From Hyalangium versicolor (lineage in GTDB: Bacteria > Myxococcota > Myxococcia > Myxococcales > Myxococcaceae): a stretch of DNA of 64,000 nt. The stretch is taken from positions 310,001-374,000 of the forward strand of contig NZ_JAHXBF010000009.1 in NCBI RefSeq assembly GCF_020103695.1. The letters are read 5' to 3'. Positions 1 to 10,200 of this stretch are shown in pieces. The notes beneath the pieces are model-generated. The model did not search any database. It was not told the origin of the DNA and worked only from the letters and a program-made list of their open reading frames with translations. Each line of letters begins with the position of its first letter. Positions within the stretch are counted from its first letter, which is position 1. Made by a program: the position numbers and the translations under genes.

Positions 1-759
1 GAACTTCATCTCCCACTCGGACTTCACCCGATTGCCAGCGATGGCCGCCGCGGCATCCGTCTCCTTCTTCAGGGCCACCGGGAAGTCCGCCACCTGCCTG
101 CGGAGATCCTGCAGCTCCTTCTCCCGGAGCTTCAGCGCCTCCTCCCGGGTGGCCCAGTCCTTCTCGAGCAACTCCTTGCGGTCGCGCTCGGCGGCAACCT
201 GCTGGCGCAGCTGCTCCAGGAAGGCGTCCTGCTCCTTCTTGCGCTGGAGCTGGATGTCGTAGCTGTACTGCTCCTCGGCGCGCTTGCGAGCCACCTCCGC
301 GGCCTCGCGCTCGGCGGAGAGCTCCGCAGCGGACTTCGCCCGGGTCTCGGCGATCTCCTTCTGCAGCCGCTCCATCTCCAACTGGAGCTCCGCCTTCTTC
401 TTGTCGTACTCGGCAACAAGGACATCGATGGCGCTGGCGGCGGTGTCCCTGCCATGCAGGGCGGTGAGCTCCTCGGTCTTCAGCTTGATGGCCTCGTCGA
501 GCTTCTTCAGCTCCTCGACGAGCGAGATCACCTGCTCGTTGATGCCTCCCAGGGTCCTGTTGATGGTGAGACCGGCCTCGGTGACCTTCTTGACGGCGGA
601 CTCAGCGGTGAGGTTCGAGACATCCACCAGGACGTTGCGAGCATGAGACTGACGGGCCTCCTGCTCCTTGGCGGAGACGACGGGCTTGTTGCGAGCCTTC
701 TTGGCCAGCTCCTCGAAAGCGGCCTTGGTCTGCTCAGCGGAACGGTTGCGCGAAGCCAT
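1..759 (-). CDS. Coiled-coil protein of unknown function (3' end off the window)
   Basis: An open reading frame starts at ATG 759 and stays open to the left edge, so at least 253 residues are present and the C-terminus is missing. A GGAGG sequence about seven bases upstream of the ATG supports this start. From about residue 70 the protein is almost uninterrupted heptad-like sequence rich in Glu, Lys, Ala, Leu and Arg, which predicts a long coiled coil. No signal peptide, membrane segment or catalytic motif is visible. Such proteins in myxobacteria are often cytoskeletal or scaffold components, but nothing here identifies one, so I assign no function. It is divergent from the AraC-type gene to its right. 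Confidence 0.75.
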   Translation of the reverse strand, partial: MASRNRSAEQTKAAFEELAKKARNKPVVSAKEQEARQSHARNVLVDVSNLTAESAVKKVTEAGLTINRTLGGINEQVISLVEELKKLDEAIKLKTEELTALHGRDTAASAIDVLVAEYDKKKAELQLEMERLQKEIAETRAKSAAELSAEREAAEVARKRAEEQYSYDIQLQRKKEQDAFLEQLRQQVAAERDRKELLEKDWATREEALKLREKELQDLRRQVADFPVALKKETDAAAAIAGNRVKSEWEMKF

Positions 760-969
760 GGGAAATCCTCCAGGAAATGCGGGGTGGGACTCGCGGCGGA
801 AAGGGCCTGCGAGGGGTAGCAACTCGTGGCCCCGTGTCAGGCGGCCATGCGCGAAAAGTACCCAGCGGGTCTGACATTTTTGGGAGGGGTTCGCGTGGCC
901 TGCCGAGTCATGTCCCAGGTCGGATTGCCGGTGCATGATTCCCGGTTCGGGAACCCGGGATTTCGCCAC

Positions 970-2004
970 ATGTCTCGCCGCCGCTCGTCGCTGACGGTCA
1001 CCAGCCTGATCCTCGCTCCGCACCTCGAACTCGCGCGCAAGCGCGGCCTCCGGATCGAGGACGTCTTCTCCGCGCACCACGTCGACCCGGCGCAACTGGA
1101 GGATCCCGAGGCGCGCGTGCCCCTGGCCCTCGCATACGAGCTGTTCCGAGCGATGAGCCGCAGGCTGGACGAGCCGCACTACGGCCTGCGCCTCGCCTTG
1201 GAATCGTCCGAACTCAAGGTGTTCGATGTGGTGGGCTACGTGGTGGCGAGCGCCAGCACCGTCGGCGAGGCGTTCTCCGCCACCGTCCGCTACCAGCGGC
1301 TCCTGTTCAGCTTCCAGCCCATGTCCTTGACGGTGGAGGGCGACGAGGCCCGCTTCGTCACCCTGCCGCCTCAACCGAGTCCCGGGACCGCGGTGCCCAG
1401 CGAACTCGAGGACTTCGCGCTGGGAACGGCGCTGCTGCGCCTGCGGCGGTTCACGGGCTCGGAGGTGCAACCCCGCTCCGTCCGGCTGCGCCACCGGGCG
1501 CCGCGAGACGCACGTGCCTATCTGAGTTTCTTCGGCATCGAGCCGGAGTTCGGTGCCGAGGTGAACGAACTCGCCTTCGACGCCAGCTTGCTGGCCCTGC
1601 CGGTGCGAGGCGCTGATCCGACCCTTCACCGCATCGTCGCGCGCCACGCCGAAGAGATGCTGGCGCGAGCTCCGAGCGGCCACCACTTCGTCGACGAGGT
1701 GCGCCGCCACATCATCCAGTCCTTGCGGACGGGCCTGCCCAGCGCCTCGGAGGTGGCGCACCGGCTCGGCTTGAGCACGCGCAGCATGGCCCGCCGCCTG
1801 TCGGACGAGGGCACGACGCTCTCGGCGCTCATCGACGAGGTGCGCCGCGACGTAGCCCTCGTCCAGCTCCGGCAGACGGACCGCAAGACGCTCGACATCG
1901 CCTTCATGCTCGGCTTCTCGGAGGTGAGCGCCTTCCACCGGGCGTTCCGCCGCTGGACGGGCACCACCCCCGCCGAGTTCCGCCACACCCAGGCACGCGG
2001 GTGA
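970..2004 (+). CDS. AraC family transcriptional regulator (arabinose-binding-like N-domain)
   Basis: This looks like a DNA-binding regulator of about 344 residues. The N-terminal two thirds match the pattern of the AraC 'Arabinose_bd' sensor family (opening TSLILAPHLELARKRGL). The last 100 residues form a two-helix-turn-helix AraC domain, with the first HTH around ASEVAHRLGLSTRSMARRL and the second around LDIAFMLGFSEVSAFHRAF followed by the family hallmark TTPAEFR. The ATG at 970 gives the usual family length. A GTG at 895, seven bases after a GGGAGGGG tract, and an ATG at 910 are in-frame alternatives. Regulators of this type commonly control lipid or aromatic catabolism genes, but no obvious target adjoins it. 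It converges on the trigger-factor-like gene with a 32-base gap. Confidence 0.9.
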   Translation: MSRRRSSLTVTSLILAPHLELARKRGLRIEDVFSAHHVDPAQLEDPEARVPLALAYELFRAMSRRLDEPHYGLRLALESSELKVFDVVGYVVASASTVGEAFSATVRYQRLLFSFQPMSLTVEGDEARFVTLPPQPSPGTAVPSELEDFALGTALLRLRRFTGSEVQPRSVRLRHRAPRDARAYLSFFGIEPEFGAEVNELAFDASLLALPVRGADPTLHRIVARHAEEMLARAPSGHHFVDEVRRHIIQSLRTGLPSASEVAHRLGLSTRSMARRLSDEGTTLSALIDEVRRDVALVQLRQTDRKTLDIAFMLGFSEVSAFHRAFRRWTGTTPAEFRHTQARG

Positions 2005-2036
2005 CGCCTCCCCGGCGTCCCGAGCGTGGGCCGCCG

Positions 2037-3113
2037 TCAGCTCTCTTCGCCTTCGAAGTGGATCTCCGCCTGCTCCATCACGTGCTCGACGGTGAACAGG
2101 TGCCAGGCGAGGTTGATCAGGGGCACGGCGGTGTCCGGGTTCGCGAGCGCCTCCCGTACTTCCGATTCCTGGAGCCCATAGGCATCCAGATACTTCTCGA
2201 GGACGCCAAACTCGCCCCCCTCCTCTAGCTGGAGCTGATCCCGCTCGGCGACGGCCTTGAGCGCGAGGGAGGTGCGCAGCCGCCGCTCGACCTCCGCTCG
2301 CGTGGCGGGATCCGCCTTCCAGGCATCGAGCGCCTCCTGCGTCTCTTCCGGCGAGAAGTTCTTCTCCCGAACCGTCTGTCCCTCGGCCAGCTCCCAGCGA
2401 CGGCGGATCTCCTCATCAATGAGGGAGTCGGGCAGGTCCACCTCCACCCGCGAGGCGAGCCCCTCCAGCACGCGGTTCCGCGCCTCCAGCCACCGCGCAT
2501 CGGAGCGCTCCTCGAGCAGCTCCTCGCCCAACGCCTCCATCACCTCCGGGAGCGTGTTCCCCCGGCCGAGCTCCCGCAGGAACTCCTCGGACTCGGGGTC
2601 GGGCAGCATCACCTCGCGCGCGGCCAGCAGATCCACCATGAACCGGGCTCGCACTCCGCGCAGGGACTCGACGGGGTAGGACTCCGGCAGCACGAGTTCG
2701 ATGCCCACGCAGTCGCCCACGGCTGAGCCGGCGAGGGTCTCCACGAAGCCGGGCAGTTCGTCCTGGGGTTCCAGCTCCATCCACATCTCGCTGCGGATGC
2801 TGAAGGGAATGAGCCGCTCGTTGGCGTAGCCGATGATGTCCAGCTGGACGTCGTCGCCCGGCTCGACGGGCTCACCGGGCTCGCGCTCGCGAAGCTGCGC
2901 GTGCTCACGCGCAAGCTGGTTGAAGTGGAGGATCAGTTCTTCCTCGGTCAACGGGGGAGGGGCGGGCACCGAGACACGGATGGGCTCGTCCGAGGAGAGC
3001 CGTGCCTCGGGCAGAGGAACGGACGTGGAGTCCATTCCGGGCAGATGCTCGCTGCCGGAGCCCATGAGATCGAGGACCGCGATGGACTCCAGGGTGTCGT
3101 CAGGCCGTGACAT
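2037..3113 (-). CDS. Trigger-factor-like peptidyl-prolyl isomerase/chaperone lacking the ribosome-binding domain
   Basis: The 358-residue protein resembles the middle and C-terminal parts of trigger factor. An FKBP-like segment occupies roughly residues 85-170 (VEPGDDVQLDIIGY through SAVGDCVGIELVLPESYPVE). It is followed by an alpha-helical chaperone arm containing the family-typical LPDSLIDEEIRRRWELA and a late VEHVMEQAEI segment. True trigger factors begin with a ribosome-binding domain carrying a GFRxGK signature. Here the N-terminus is instead an acidic, Pro/Ser-rich stretch of about 70 residues with no such motif. I infer a ribosome-independent foldase. The start at 3113 is preceded by GGAGGAGCC. 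No signal peptide is visible, so it is probably cytoplasmic. Confidence 0.8.
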   Translation of the reverse strand: MSRPDDTLESIAVLDLMGSGSEHLPGMDSTSVPLPEARLSSDEPIRVSVPAPPPLTEEELILHFNQLAREHAQLREREPGEPVEPGDDVQLDIIGYANERLIPFSIRSEMWMELEPQDELPGFVETLAGSAVGDCVGIELVLPESYPVESLRGVRARFMVDLLAAREVMLPDPESEEFLRELGRGNTLPEVMEALGEELLEERSDARWLEARNRVLEGLASRVEVDLPDSLIDEEIRRRWELAEGQTVREKNFSPEETQEALDAWKADPATRAEVERRLRTSLALKAVAERDQLQLEEGGEFGVLEKYLDAYGLQESEVREALANPDTAVPLINLAWHLFTVEHVMEQAEIHFEGEES

Positions 3114-3427
3114 TGCGGCTCCTCCGGGCTCTCAGTTGGGTTTTCGGAAGCGGAGAGACAGAGTTTCTTACATGGGTGGCACCGAACTCCACCACTCTCA
3201 TGCCCCATTCCCCTCCGCGTCCTGGGAATCCTACTCTCACCGTGCTCCCTGCCACTCCTGACGCGGTCAGAAGCAGCCATTCGCCCGAACCCCCATTCCA
3301 GCCTATCCGTCCACTCTGCAGTGCCGTTCTGGCCTCGGCTCTACATCTTCGGGGAGACCATCCCCGTGCGCACGCTGGCCCGCCTTGCTAGACTGCCTTG
3401 ATCCGATGCCTCTCAGAGCAGGACAAC
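3114..3427. other. Intergenic region between divergent genes
   Basis: These 314 bases separate the trigger-factor-like gene (minus strand) from the first trypsin-like protease (plus strand), so both promoters should lie here. Ribosome binding sites are visible at each edge. I found no convincing paired -35/-10 elements, no strong inverted repeat and no small ORF with a good ribosome site. Confidence 0.5.
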
Positions 3428-4432
3428 ATGCATTCCGACCGTTCCTCCGCATCGGAGCAAAAAACAGAATCCAGCAGGCAGCGGCGGCGCAGAGTGCTTG
3501 TCACGGCCCTATGCCTATGGGGCGTAGCGGGGCCCGTCATTGGCTACATCGCTCACTCCAGAGACGTTCCAAAGCCAGTGAATCCCGAGAAGGAAGAGCA
3601 AGCGCTTCGTGGCACGCCGAAACTCGACGCCCAGCACGTGGAAGGGGACGTGTTCCGCCTGGCGGGGACGGTGGACTCCACGAACCGGTTCCAATCGACG
3701 GTTGTCGTGGTGGCGAGATTGCCCGCGGCTCCCAGCAAGGGACTCCAGTGCAGTGGTGTGCTGCTTGACCCAAGAGTGGTGCTGACCGCGGGCCACTGCG
3801 TTTGCGGCAAGGCGGTGCTCTCCGTTCCTGACGGGGAGGAGAGAATGAATGTAGATGGCAGTTCGTGCGCGGCCCACGCAACCGTGGAGACCGTTGTCTA
3901 TGATCCACCGATGCCTGGCGAGGGCATGGGAGCGCAAAGACATGAATATCGCGGGCGAGTGATTCCTCATCCCAAACTCAGGATCCATCTGAACAAAGAG
4001 GGTTCTATCGTTTCAAGCGATGGAGATCTGGCTGTCATTCTCCTGGATTCGCCTGTGGACAGGAAGATTCAATCCATGCAGTTGGCGGAGGCGGATGTCG
4101 TGCCTCACGAATCGATTGTCCTCGTGGGCTATGGCAGCGATGAACGTCTCGGCGGAATGGGTGGGGAACGTCGATTCAACGAAACACGCGTCGCGGCGAA
4201 TCCTTGGCTCGCTCAAGGAAGCGTGTTGTTCGAGCAACCTGGGCGCGACATCTACCGGGGCGAGAGCGGAGGGCCCTGCTTGCGCGAAAGCGCCCGGGGC
4301 TGGGTCCTGGTCGGCGTCTCAGGCAGAGGCCTGGGGAAAGAGCCCATCTTTATCGATACGTATCCCTACCGCTCCTGGTTGCTCGAGCAGATTCACCGGG
4401 CGGCGGATGTGGAAACGGATGGCGGCCTGTGA
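3428..4432 (+). CDS. Membrane-anchored trypsin-like serine protease (family S1)
   Basis: A 334-residue S1 peptidase. The chymotrypsin-fold triad is visible: His in TAGHC, Asp in GDLAVILLD and Ser in GESGGPC. After a charged, Arg-rich N-terminus there is one hydrophobic segment (about residues 22-40, VLVTALCLWGVAGPVIGYI), which is either a signal anchor or an uncleaved signal peptide, so the protease domain should lie outside the cytoplasm. The start at 3428 is preceded by AGCAGGA. A second S1 protease follows after 44 bases on the same strand. The two share spacing and motifs (YDPPMPGE here, YDPPVPGE there), so they look like a tandem duplication that has diverged strongly. Confidence 0.88.
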   Translation: MHSDRSSASEQKTESSRQRRRRVLVTALCLWGVAGPVIGYIAHSRDVPKPVNPEKEEQALRGTPKLDAQHVEGDVFRLAGTVDSTNRFQSTVVVVARLPAAPSKGLQCSGVLLDPRVVLTAGHCVCGKAVLSVPDGEERMNVDGSSCAAHATVETVVYDPPMPGEGMGAQRHEYRGRVIPHPKLRIHLNKEGSIVSSDGDLAVILLDSPVDRKIQSMQLAEADVVPHESIVLVGYGSDERLGGMGGERRFNETRVAANPWLAQGSVLFEQPGRDIYRGESGGPCLRESARGWVLVGVSGRGLGKEPIFIDTYPYRSWLLEQIHRAADVETDGGL

Positions 4433-4476
4433 CGCCTGACCTTGCTGGGCGCTCTCACTTTCAAGAAGGTCTTCCA

Positions 4477-5490
4477 ATGGCCCGGTTGCTGACAATCCTG
4501 GCGCTCGTGAGCAGCGGCTGCTTTGGAAATTCTCTTGGGCAAGATGAATCCAGCCGAGAGACGCTACGGAACCGGAGACCGATGGTGGTCCCAGGGCCAA
4601 GAGATGTTGGCAATCGCTACAAGTCTGTCATCAAGGTGTTTGCCAGGGAGAAGGTCGACAAGGAAGCCAACAACCCGAGCCTGACAGGCACACTCAAAGA
4701 CCTGGCGGGAAGTGGCGAATGCAGTGGAGTCTTGATCGACTCCCGTCATGCCGTCACAGCCGGCCATTGTGTCTGCATGGTGCGGCCCGGGCCAGGAAGG
4801 CGTCCTGACCAACCCCGAGCCTCCAGTGCGGGTCAACCTCAGTTCGCAGCCGTTTTGACGCGAAACAAAGCGACCCGGAACCACAAGATTGTGGCCTTTA
4901 TCGATAGTTCGGAGTGCGCCAAGAAAGCCAGACTCGAGACGTTTATCTATGATCCTCCTGTTCCCGGAGAAGCCCCAGGAGTGCATGAGAAGGAGTACTT
5001 CGGAACTGTTACACCCCATCCGGAATTCGAAATGCTCTATGACGACAGCCCTCAACTGGTGTGGTCGAATGCGGATCTGGCGGTCATCACTCTTGACCGT
5101 CCGATAAAAGAGCTCCCGTCATTCAAGCTCGCAACAAGGGAGGTCAGAAAGGACGACCACATCGTCATGGTTGGGTATGGCCCAGGAGATGGTGAGGACG
5201 CTGTCTATGGCAAGCGTCATTCGGGCACGAATGTAGTGAGCCGAGTCTGGCCGCTGGAGACAGGGAGCGCGGAGTTCATGGCCAGCGAGCAGTTCCTACC
5301 CGATGGCGGACCTGCTTCGCACGTTCTGGGCGGTGATAGTGGCGGTGGGTGCTTGAACCGAGAGGATGGCGACACTCTCGTTGGCATCACTTCTTCAGGA
5401 GCCGAGAATCTAAAGGGCGAGCGCGTCTCAATCTTCACGAGCGTCTACGCTCATCTAGCGTGGCTGGAGCAGCAACGAAGCGCCCCCTGA
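4477..5490 (+). CDS. Trypsin-like serine protease lipoprotein (family S1)
   Basis: A 337-residue paralogue of the preceding protease. The N-terminus is a short lipoprotein signal peptide with a lipobox-like LVSSGC, so Cys16 is the likely lipidation site. The triad is complete: TAGHC, NADLAVITLD and GGDSGGGC. The last motif has Gly-Gly-Cys where trypsins have Gly-Gly-Pro. The start at 4477 is chosen because AAGAAGGT lies upstream and the signal peptide begins there; the frame is open further upstream but has no credible signal. The protein ends 15 bases before the convergent sigma factor gene. The substrate is unknown; secreted proteases fit the predatory lifestyle of myxobacteria. Confidence 0.87.
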   Translation: MARLLTILALVSSGCFGNSLGQDESSRETLRNRRPMVVPGPRDVGNRYKSVIKVFAREKVDKEANNPSLTGTLKDLAGSGECSGVLIDSRHAVTAGHCVCMVRPGPGRRPDQPRASSAGQPQFAAVLTRNKATRNHKIVAFIDSSECAKKARLETFIYDPPVPGEAPGVHEKEYFGTVTPHPEFEMLYDDSPQLVWSNADLAVITLDRPIKELPSFKLATREVRKDDHIVMVGYGPGDGEDAVYGKRHSGTNVVSRVWPLETGSAEFMASEQFLPDGGPASHVLGGDSGGGCLNREDGDTLVGITSSGAENLKGERVSIFTSVYAHLAWLEQQRSAP

Positions 5491-5505
5491 GCGTACAGAA
5501 AGCCC

Positions 5506-6069
5506 TCAGGCCTTGGCTCCGCTGCGCCGCTGGCAGGAGCAGTCCAGGCACCCGTGGGTGGCGCAGGTGCCACAACTCCGCTCGAGTTGCTGCTTCAGCG
5601 CCTGCCGCGCTCGGTGGAGCCGCACTCCTGCGTTGTTCGGCGTGATGCCAACCTCCGCGGCCACCTCGGGCACGCTCCGCTCCTCCAGATCCACCTGTTT
5701 CAACAGCTCGGCGTACTCGGGCTTGAGCGTGGGCAACAGTGCTCCCACGCAAGCACAGATGGTGCTCTTCAGCTCCGGATCCGGGCCGACCTCCGTCGCC
5801 TCTCGCGCCTCTCGCTCCAGCGCACGGCCTTCCGCCGCCTGCTTCCGGTAATGGTCCACCAGGGCATTGCGCAGGAGCCGGTAGAACCACGCCACAGCGC
5901 TCTCTTCCTCGCGTAGCGCAGCGCCCTTCTCCAGCGTCCGCACGAAGGCGGCCTGCAACAACTCCTCCGCCACCGCGCGGTTCCCCACACGCCGCTCCAG
6001 GAACGACAGGAACTGCTGGTGGTTCTCCACCAGCGTCCGCACCACCGCCTCTCCCTCGCCGTGCTCCAT
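5506..6069 (-). CDS. ECF sigma factor with Cys-rich C-terminal tail (CorE-like)
   Basis: A 187-residue extracytoplasmic-function sigma factor. Region 2 covers about residues 15-75 (EELLQAAFVRTLEK, WFYRLLRNALVDHYRK) and region 4 about residues 115-165 (RSVPEVAAEVGITPNNAGVRLHRARQALK). The unusual part is the cysteines. A Cys-x-Cys occurs in the linker (STICACVG), and the tail after region 4 reads CGTCATHGCLDCSC. In Myxococcus xanthus, CorE-type sigma factors sense copper, cadmium or zinc directly through a C-terminal Cys-rich domain and need no anti-sigma factor. None is present here. The gene is the last of a heavy-metal efflux operon, 11 bases after the cupredoxin gene, which strongly suggests metal-responsive autoregulation. 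GAGGGGCGGC precedes ATG 6069. Confidence 0.9.
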   Translation of the reverse strand: MEHGEGEAVVRTLVENHQQFLSFLERRVGNRAVAEELLQAAFVRTLEKGAALREEESAVAWFYRLLRNALVDHYRKQAAEGRALEREAREATEVGPDPELKSTICACVGALLPTLKPEYAELLKQVDLEERSVPEVAAEVGITPNNAGVRLHRARQALKQQLERSCGTCATHGCLDCSCQRRSGAKA

Positions 6070-6080
6070 GCCGCCCCTCC

Positions 6081-7181
6081 TCAGTTCACGACGAGCTGGC
6101 CCTTGAGCATCCCCATGCCGCACATGAAGGGGAACGTCCCCGTCTTGTCCGGAGTGAACTCCACCACCGTCTCCGAGAGCCCCGGCAGCGACTTCTTCAC
6201 CCCGAAGTCCGGAATGACCAACTCCTCCGAGCACCCGGCCGTATCCTTGCGCTGGAAACGCAGGCGGACCGGAACGCCCTTCTTCACCTGCACCTGGCCC
6301 GGGTTGTAGCTGCCGTCCACGCGGATGGTCACCTCCTGCACCGGCTCCGCTGCCTTCGCCTCGGCCTTCGCATCGGATGCCGCTGCTGCGTCCTTCGGCG
6401 TGAGGAGGAAGGTGATGAAGTACTCGGGGTCTCCCGGCATGGGCAGGTGCACGGTCGTCTCTCGCTCCTGATCCGAGGCTGGCAGCAGAGCCGTCAGGAA
6501 CTGGCCTCCCGGCTCCGAGCTGAGCGGCGCGCTCTTACCCCCAGCCTCCACCGTCCCCTTCATCCCGCCAATGGCCACTGGCTTGCGGAACTCATCCGTC
6601 ACCCAGACGCGCACCTCACCCGAGCGCAGCGAGAGCACCTCCAGGTGCATGTCCCCGCTCATGGCCACGACTCCGCCCTGGAGCGGCGTGTGATCATGCT
6701 TCGCCATGCCCGCCTGCGCGGATCCCGCATGGCCGTTTGACTCCAGATGCGCGGTGTAGCGCACTACCTCCGGCTTTCCGCCCTGCACCACCGTCACCAC
6801 CATGGTGCGGTGCTCATCCGTGTGCGCCGGTCCCTGGCCCTCCAGGTGGTCTCCGACAACAGCAAGCGTCACCTCGGGGTAGCCACCCTTGGCCACCTTG
6901 ATCGAGCCGCTGGCCCCTTCGATCGGGCGCACGTTCAGCGCGTCGTCGAGCAGGTAGACGCGGTAGTGCCCATCTCGCGAGGCCACCAGCTCCAGGTGCC
7001 CACGAGGAGTCGACTCCACCCATCCACCGTGCGGAGAAGCGTGCGCGTGCGGCTGGCTCTCATGAGCCTTGCTCGCCAAGGGCCTGGCCTCAGCGACGAG
7101 CGTGGGATTTGGAGCCTCGGTCTTCTTGTCGCACGCAGCCAGCAACCCGGCGATCGCCAACCATCCCATCCAGCGCTCCAT
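6081..7181 (-). CDS. Cupredoxin-domain lipoprotein of the metal efflux operon
   Basis: A 366-residue envelope protein. A lipoprotein signal ends at Cys17 (GLLAACDKK). The C-terminal 95 residues form a cupredoxin-type domain: VTIRVDGSYNPGQVQVKKG, a Cys in TAGCSEE, then FPFMCGMGMLKGQLVV, where Cys and Met residues are plausible copper ligands. The middle region is rich in His and Met (ESQPHAHASPHGG, AKHDHTPLQGG), which suggests extra metal binding. It follows the RND pump gene by 35 bases. By analogy with periplasmic copper chaperones such as CusF it could hand metal to the pump, but the fold differs and this is inference. The start at 7181 is preceded by GGAGG; an ATG at 7208 is in frame but would spoil the signal peptide. 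Confidence 0.85.
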   Translation of the reverse strand: MERWMGWLAIAGLLAACDKKTEAPNPTLVAEARPLASKAHESQPHAHASPHGGWVESTPRGHLELVASRDGHYRVYLLDDALNVRPIEGASGSIKVAKGGYPEVTLAVVGDHLEGQGPAHTDEHRTMVVTVVQGGKPEVVRYTAHLESNGHAGSAQAGMAKHDHTPLQGGVVAMSGDMHLEVLSLRSGEVRVWVTDEFRKPVAIGGMKGTVEAGGKSAPLSSEPGGQFLTALLPASDQERETTVHLPMPGDPEYFITFLLTPKDAAAASDAKAEAKAAEPVQEVTIRVDGSYNPGQVQVKKGVPVRLRFQRKDTAGCSEELVIPDFGVKKSLPGLSETVVEFTPDKTGTFPFMCGMGMLKGQLVVN

Positions 7182-7216
7182 GCGGTCCTCCAGAACATTC
7201 CTACCCATGACTTTCC

Positions 7217-10200
7217 TCAGGCGCTCCCCGGCAGGCTGCCCGCCGGCGAGGGAGCCAGCGTCTGGCCCTCCTCCTCACGAGCTGCCTGCTTGCGCGCCAG
7301 GTACCTCTCCAAGGCCGGGCGGCCGAATCGATAGAACACGGCAGGCGTGACGACCATGTCCAGGAGCGTCGAGCTGACCAGACCTCCCAGGATGACCGTG
7401 GCCACCGGGTGAAGGATCTCCTTGCCCGGAACTCCCGAAGCCAGCGCCAGCGGCACCAGTGCCAGACCCGCCGTCAGCGCCGTCATCATTACCGGCACCA
7501 ACCTCTCCAACGAACCGCGCACCACCAGCTCCGGTCCGAAGCGCTCGCCCTCCACCTCCACCAGGTGCAGGTAGTGCGAGATCATCATGATGGTGTTCCG
7601 GCTGGCGATGCCACACAGGGTGATGAAGCCCACCAACGTAGCCACCGACAGCGTGCGGTCCGTCAGCAGCACCGCCACCACGCTGCCCACGAGCGCCAGC
7701 GGGATGTTCAGCATCACCTGGAGCACCAGCCGCACCGAGCGGAAGTGCGAGTACAGCACCCCGAACATCCCCACGAGCGACACCAGCGACAGCAACGCGA
7801 TGAGGCGCGTGGCCGATTGCTGGCTCTCGAACTGCCCCTCGTAGGCGATAGAGGAGCCCGTGGGCAGCTTCACGTGCTCGGCGACGCGAGAGCGCACCTC
7901 GTCCACCGCGCTCCCCAGGTCCCGGCCCGCCACGTTCGCCATCACCACCACGCGCCGCTGCAGGTGATCGTGGTTGATCATGTTGGGGCCGCGCGTCTCC
8001 ACCACCTCCGCCACCGCCGACACGGGCACTCGCGCCCCCGAGGGCGTATCCACCAACGCCCGCCGGAAGGCCTCCGCGCTCGCCCGAGCCGAGTCCTCGT
8101 AGCGCACCAGCACGTCGAACGTCCGCTGCCCCTCCAACACCTGCCCCACCACCGCACCGTTGAAGGCCTTCTCGAGCTGCTCGGCCATGGCGCCCGGCTG
8201 CACGCCCAGCCGCGCCGCCTCCTCCCGCTTCAGCCGCACCTGGAGCTGCGGAATGAGCGTCTGCTGCTCCACCTGCAGATCCACGATGCCGGGCACCTCG
8301 GACATGACCTGGCGCACCTCCTCCGCCTTGGCTCGCAGCACGTCCAAGTCCTGCCCGAAGAGCTTCACCGCCACCTGCGCGCGGATGCCCGAGAGCAGGT
8401 GATCCAACCGGTGGGAGATGGGCTGGCCCACGGACACGGAGACTCCCGGCAACTGCGCGAGACGGCTGCGCATGTCAGCTAGCACCTCGGCGCGCGGGCG
8501 GCCTCCCTCCTTGAAGTCCACGTCCAGCTCCGAGTAGTGGACACCCTCCGCGTGCTCGTCCTGCTCGGCGCGGCCCGTGCGCCGGCCCACCGTGCTCACC
8601 TCGGGTACCGAGACGATGAGCCGCTCGGCCAGCAACCCCAGCCGGTTGGACTCCTCCAGCGAAGTGCCCGGAGACGCCAGCACGTTCACCGTCGCTGTGC
8701 CCTCGTTGAACGTCGGCAGGAAGCTGCGTCCCAGGAAGGGCACCGTGGCCGCCGCCCCAACGACCAGCACCGCCGCCGCCCCCATCACCACACCTGGGTG
8801 CGCCAGGGACACCTGGTAGAGCCGTCGCGCCCGCTGCTTCAGGGCTCGCACCAGCGCGCTGTCTCCGTGCTCCAGCAGGCGGCCTCGGGGCAGCAGGTAC
8901 GCGCACAGCACCGGCGTCACCGTGAGCGACACCGCCAGCGAGGCCAGGATCGACACGATGTACGCCACGCCCAGCGGCGCGAAGAGACGGCCCTCGATAC
9001 CTCCCATCGCGAACAGCGGCAGGAACACCAGCACCACGATGAGCGTCGCGAAGACGATGGAGTTCCGAACCTCGGAAGAGGCGCGGAAGATGACGCGCAG
9101 CACGGGCTCGGGCCGCTCCTTCTGGCGGTTCTCCCTCAGCCTCCGGTAGACGTTCTCCACGTCCACGATGGCGTCATCCACCAGCTCGCCGATCGCCACC
9201 GCCAGCCCACCCAGGGTGAGCGTGTTGATGGACAGCCCGAACGCATCCATCACCAGCGCCGTGATGACGAAGGAGAGCGGGATGGCAGTGAGCGTGATGG
9301 CCGTGGTGCGCACGTTGGCCAGGAACAGGAACAGCACCACCACCACCAGGATGGCTCCGTCCCGCAGCGCCTCCTCCACGTTGCCGATGGCGGCCTCAAT
9401 GAACCGGGCCTGCTGGAAGAGCGTCTCGACGTGCACGTCCGCCGGCAGCGTGCGTCGCAGCTCCGTCATCGCCGTCTCTACCTGTCCGGTGAGCTCCAGT
9501 GTGCTGGCCCCCGGCTGCTTCTGCACCGCGAGGATGACCGCGGGCCTGCCGTTCATTCCCCCGTCCCCGCGCTTCACCGCCGGGCCCGCCTTCACCTCGG
9601 CCACCTGGGAGAGCCGCACGGGCACGCCGTCTCGCACCGCCACCACCGTGCCGGCCAGATCCTCCACGGAGGCGCTGCGAGCCAGGTTGCGCACCAGATA
9701 CTCGCGTCCACCGCGCGTGACGAAACCGCCCGTGGTGTTGCCCTGCGCCAGCCCCGCCGCCCGCTCCACCTCCTCCAGCGTCAGCCCGAAGGCCAGCAGC
9801 TTCTCCGGATCCACCAGCACCTGGAGCTGCTTCACCCCGCCTCCCATCACCGTCACCTGGGCAATCCCCGGGATGCTCAACAGGCGCTGGCGGATGACCC
9901 AGTCGGCCAGCGAGCGCAGCTCCAGCGGCGAGGTGCGATCTCCCTCGCTCTGCACCCCCAACAGGAGGATCTCCCCCATGATGGAGGAGACCGGCGCCAG
10001 CTGCGGCACCACGTCGCGAGGCAGCCCCTCTCTCGCCACCTGGAGCCGCTCCGCAACCAACTGCCGGTCCCGGTAGATGTCCGTGCCCCAGTCGAACTCC
10101 ACATAGATGACCGCGAGCCCCACCGCCGAGGATGAGCGCACCCGCCGCACGCCGGGCGCTCCGTTCATCGCCACCTCAATGGGGCGGGTGACGAGCGCCT

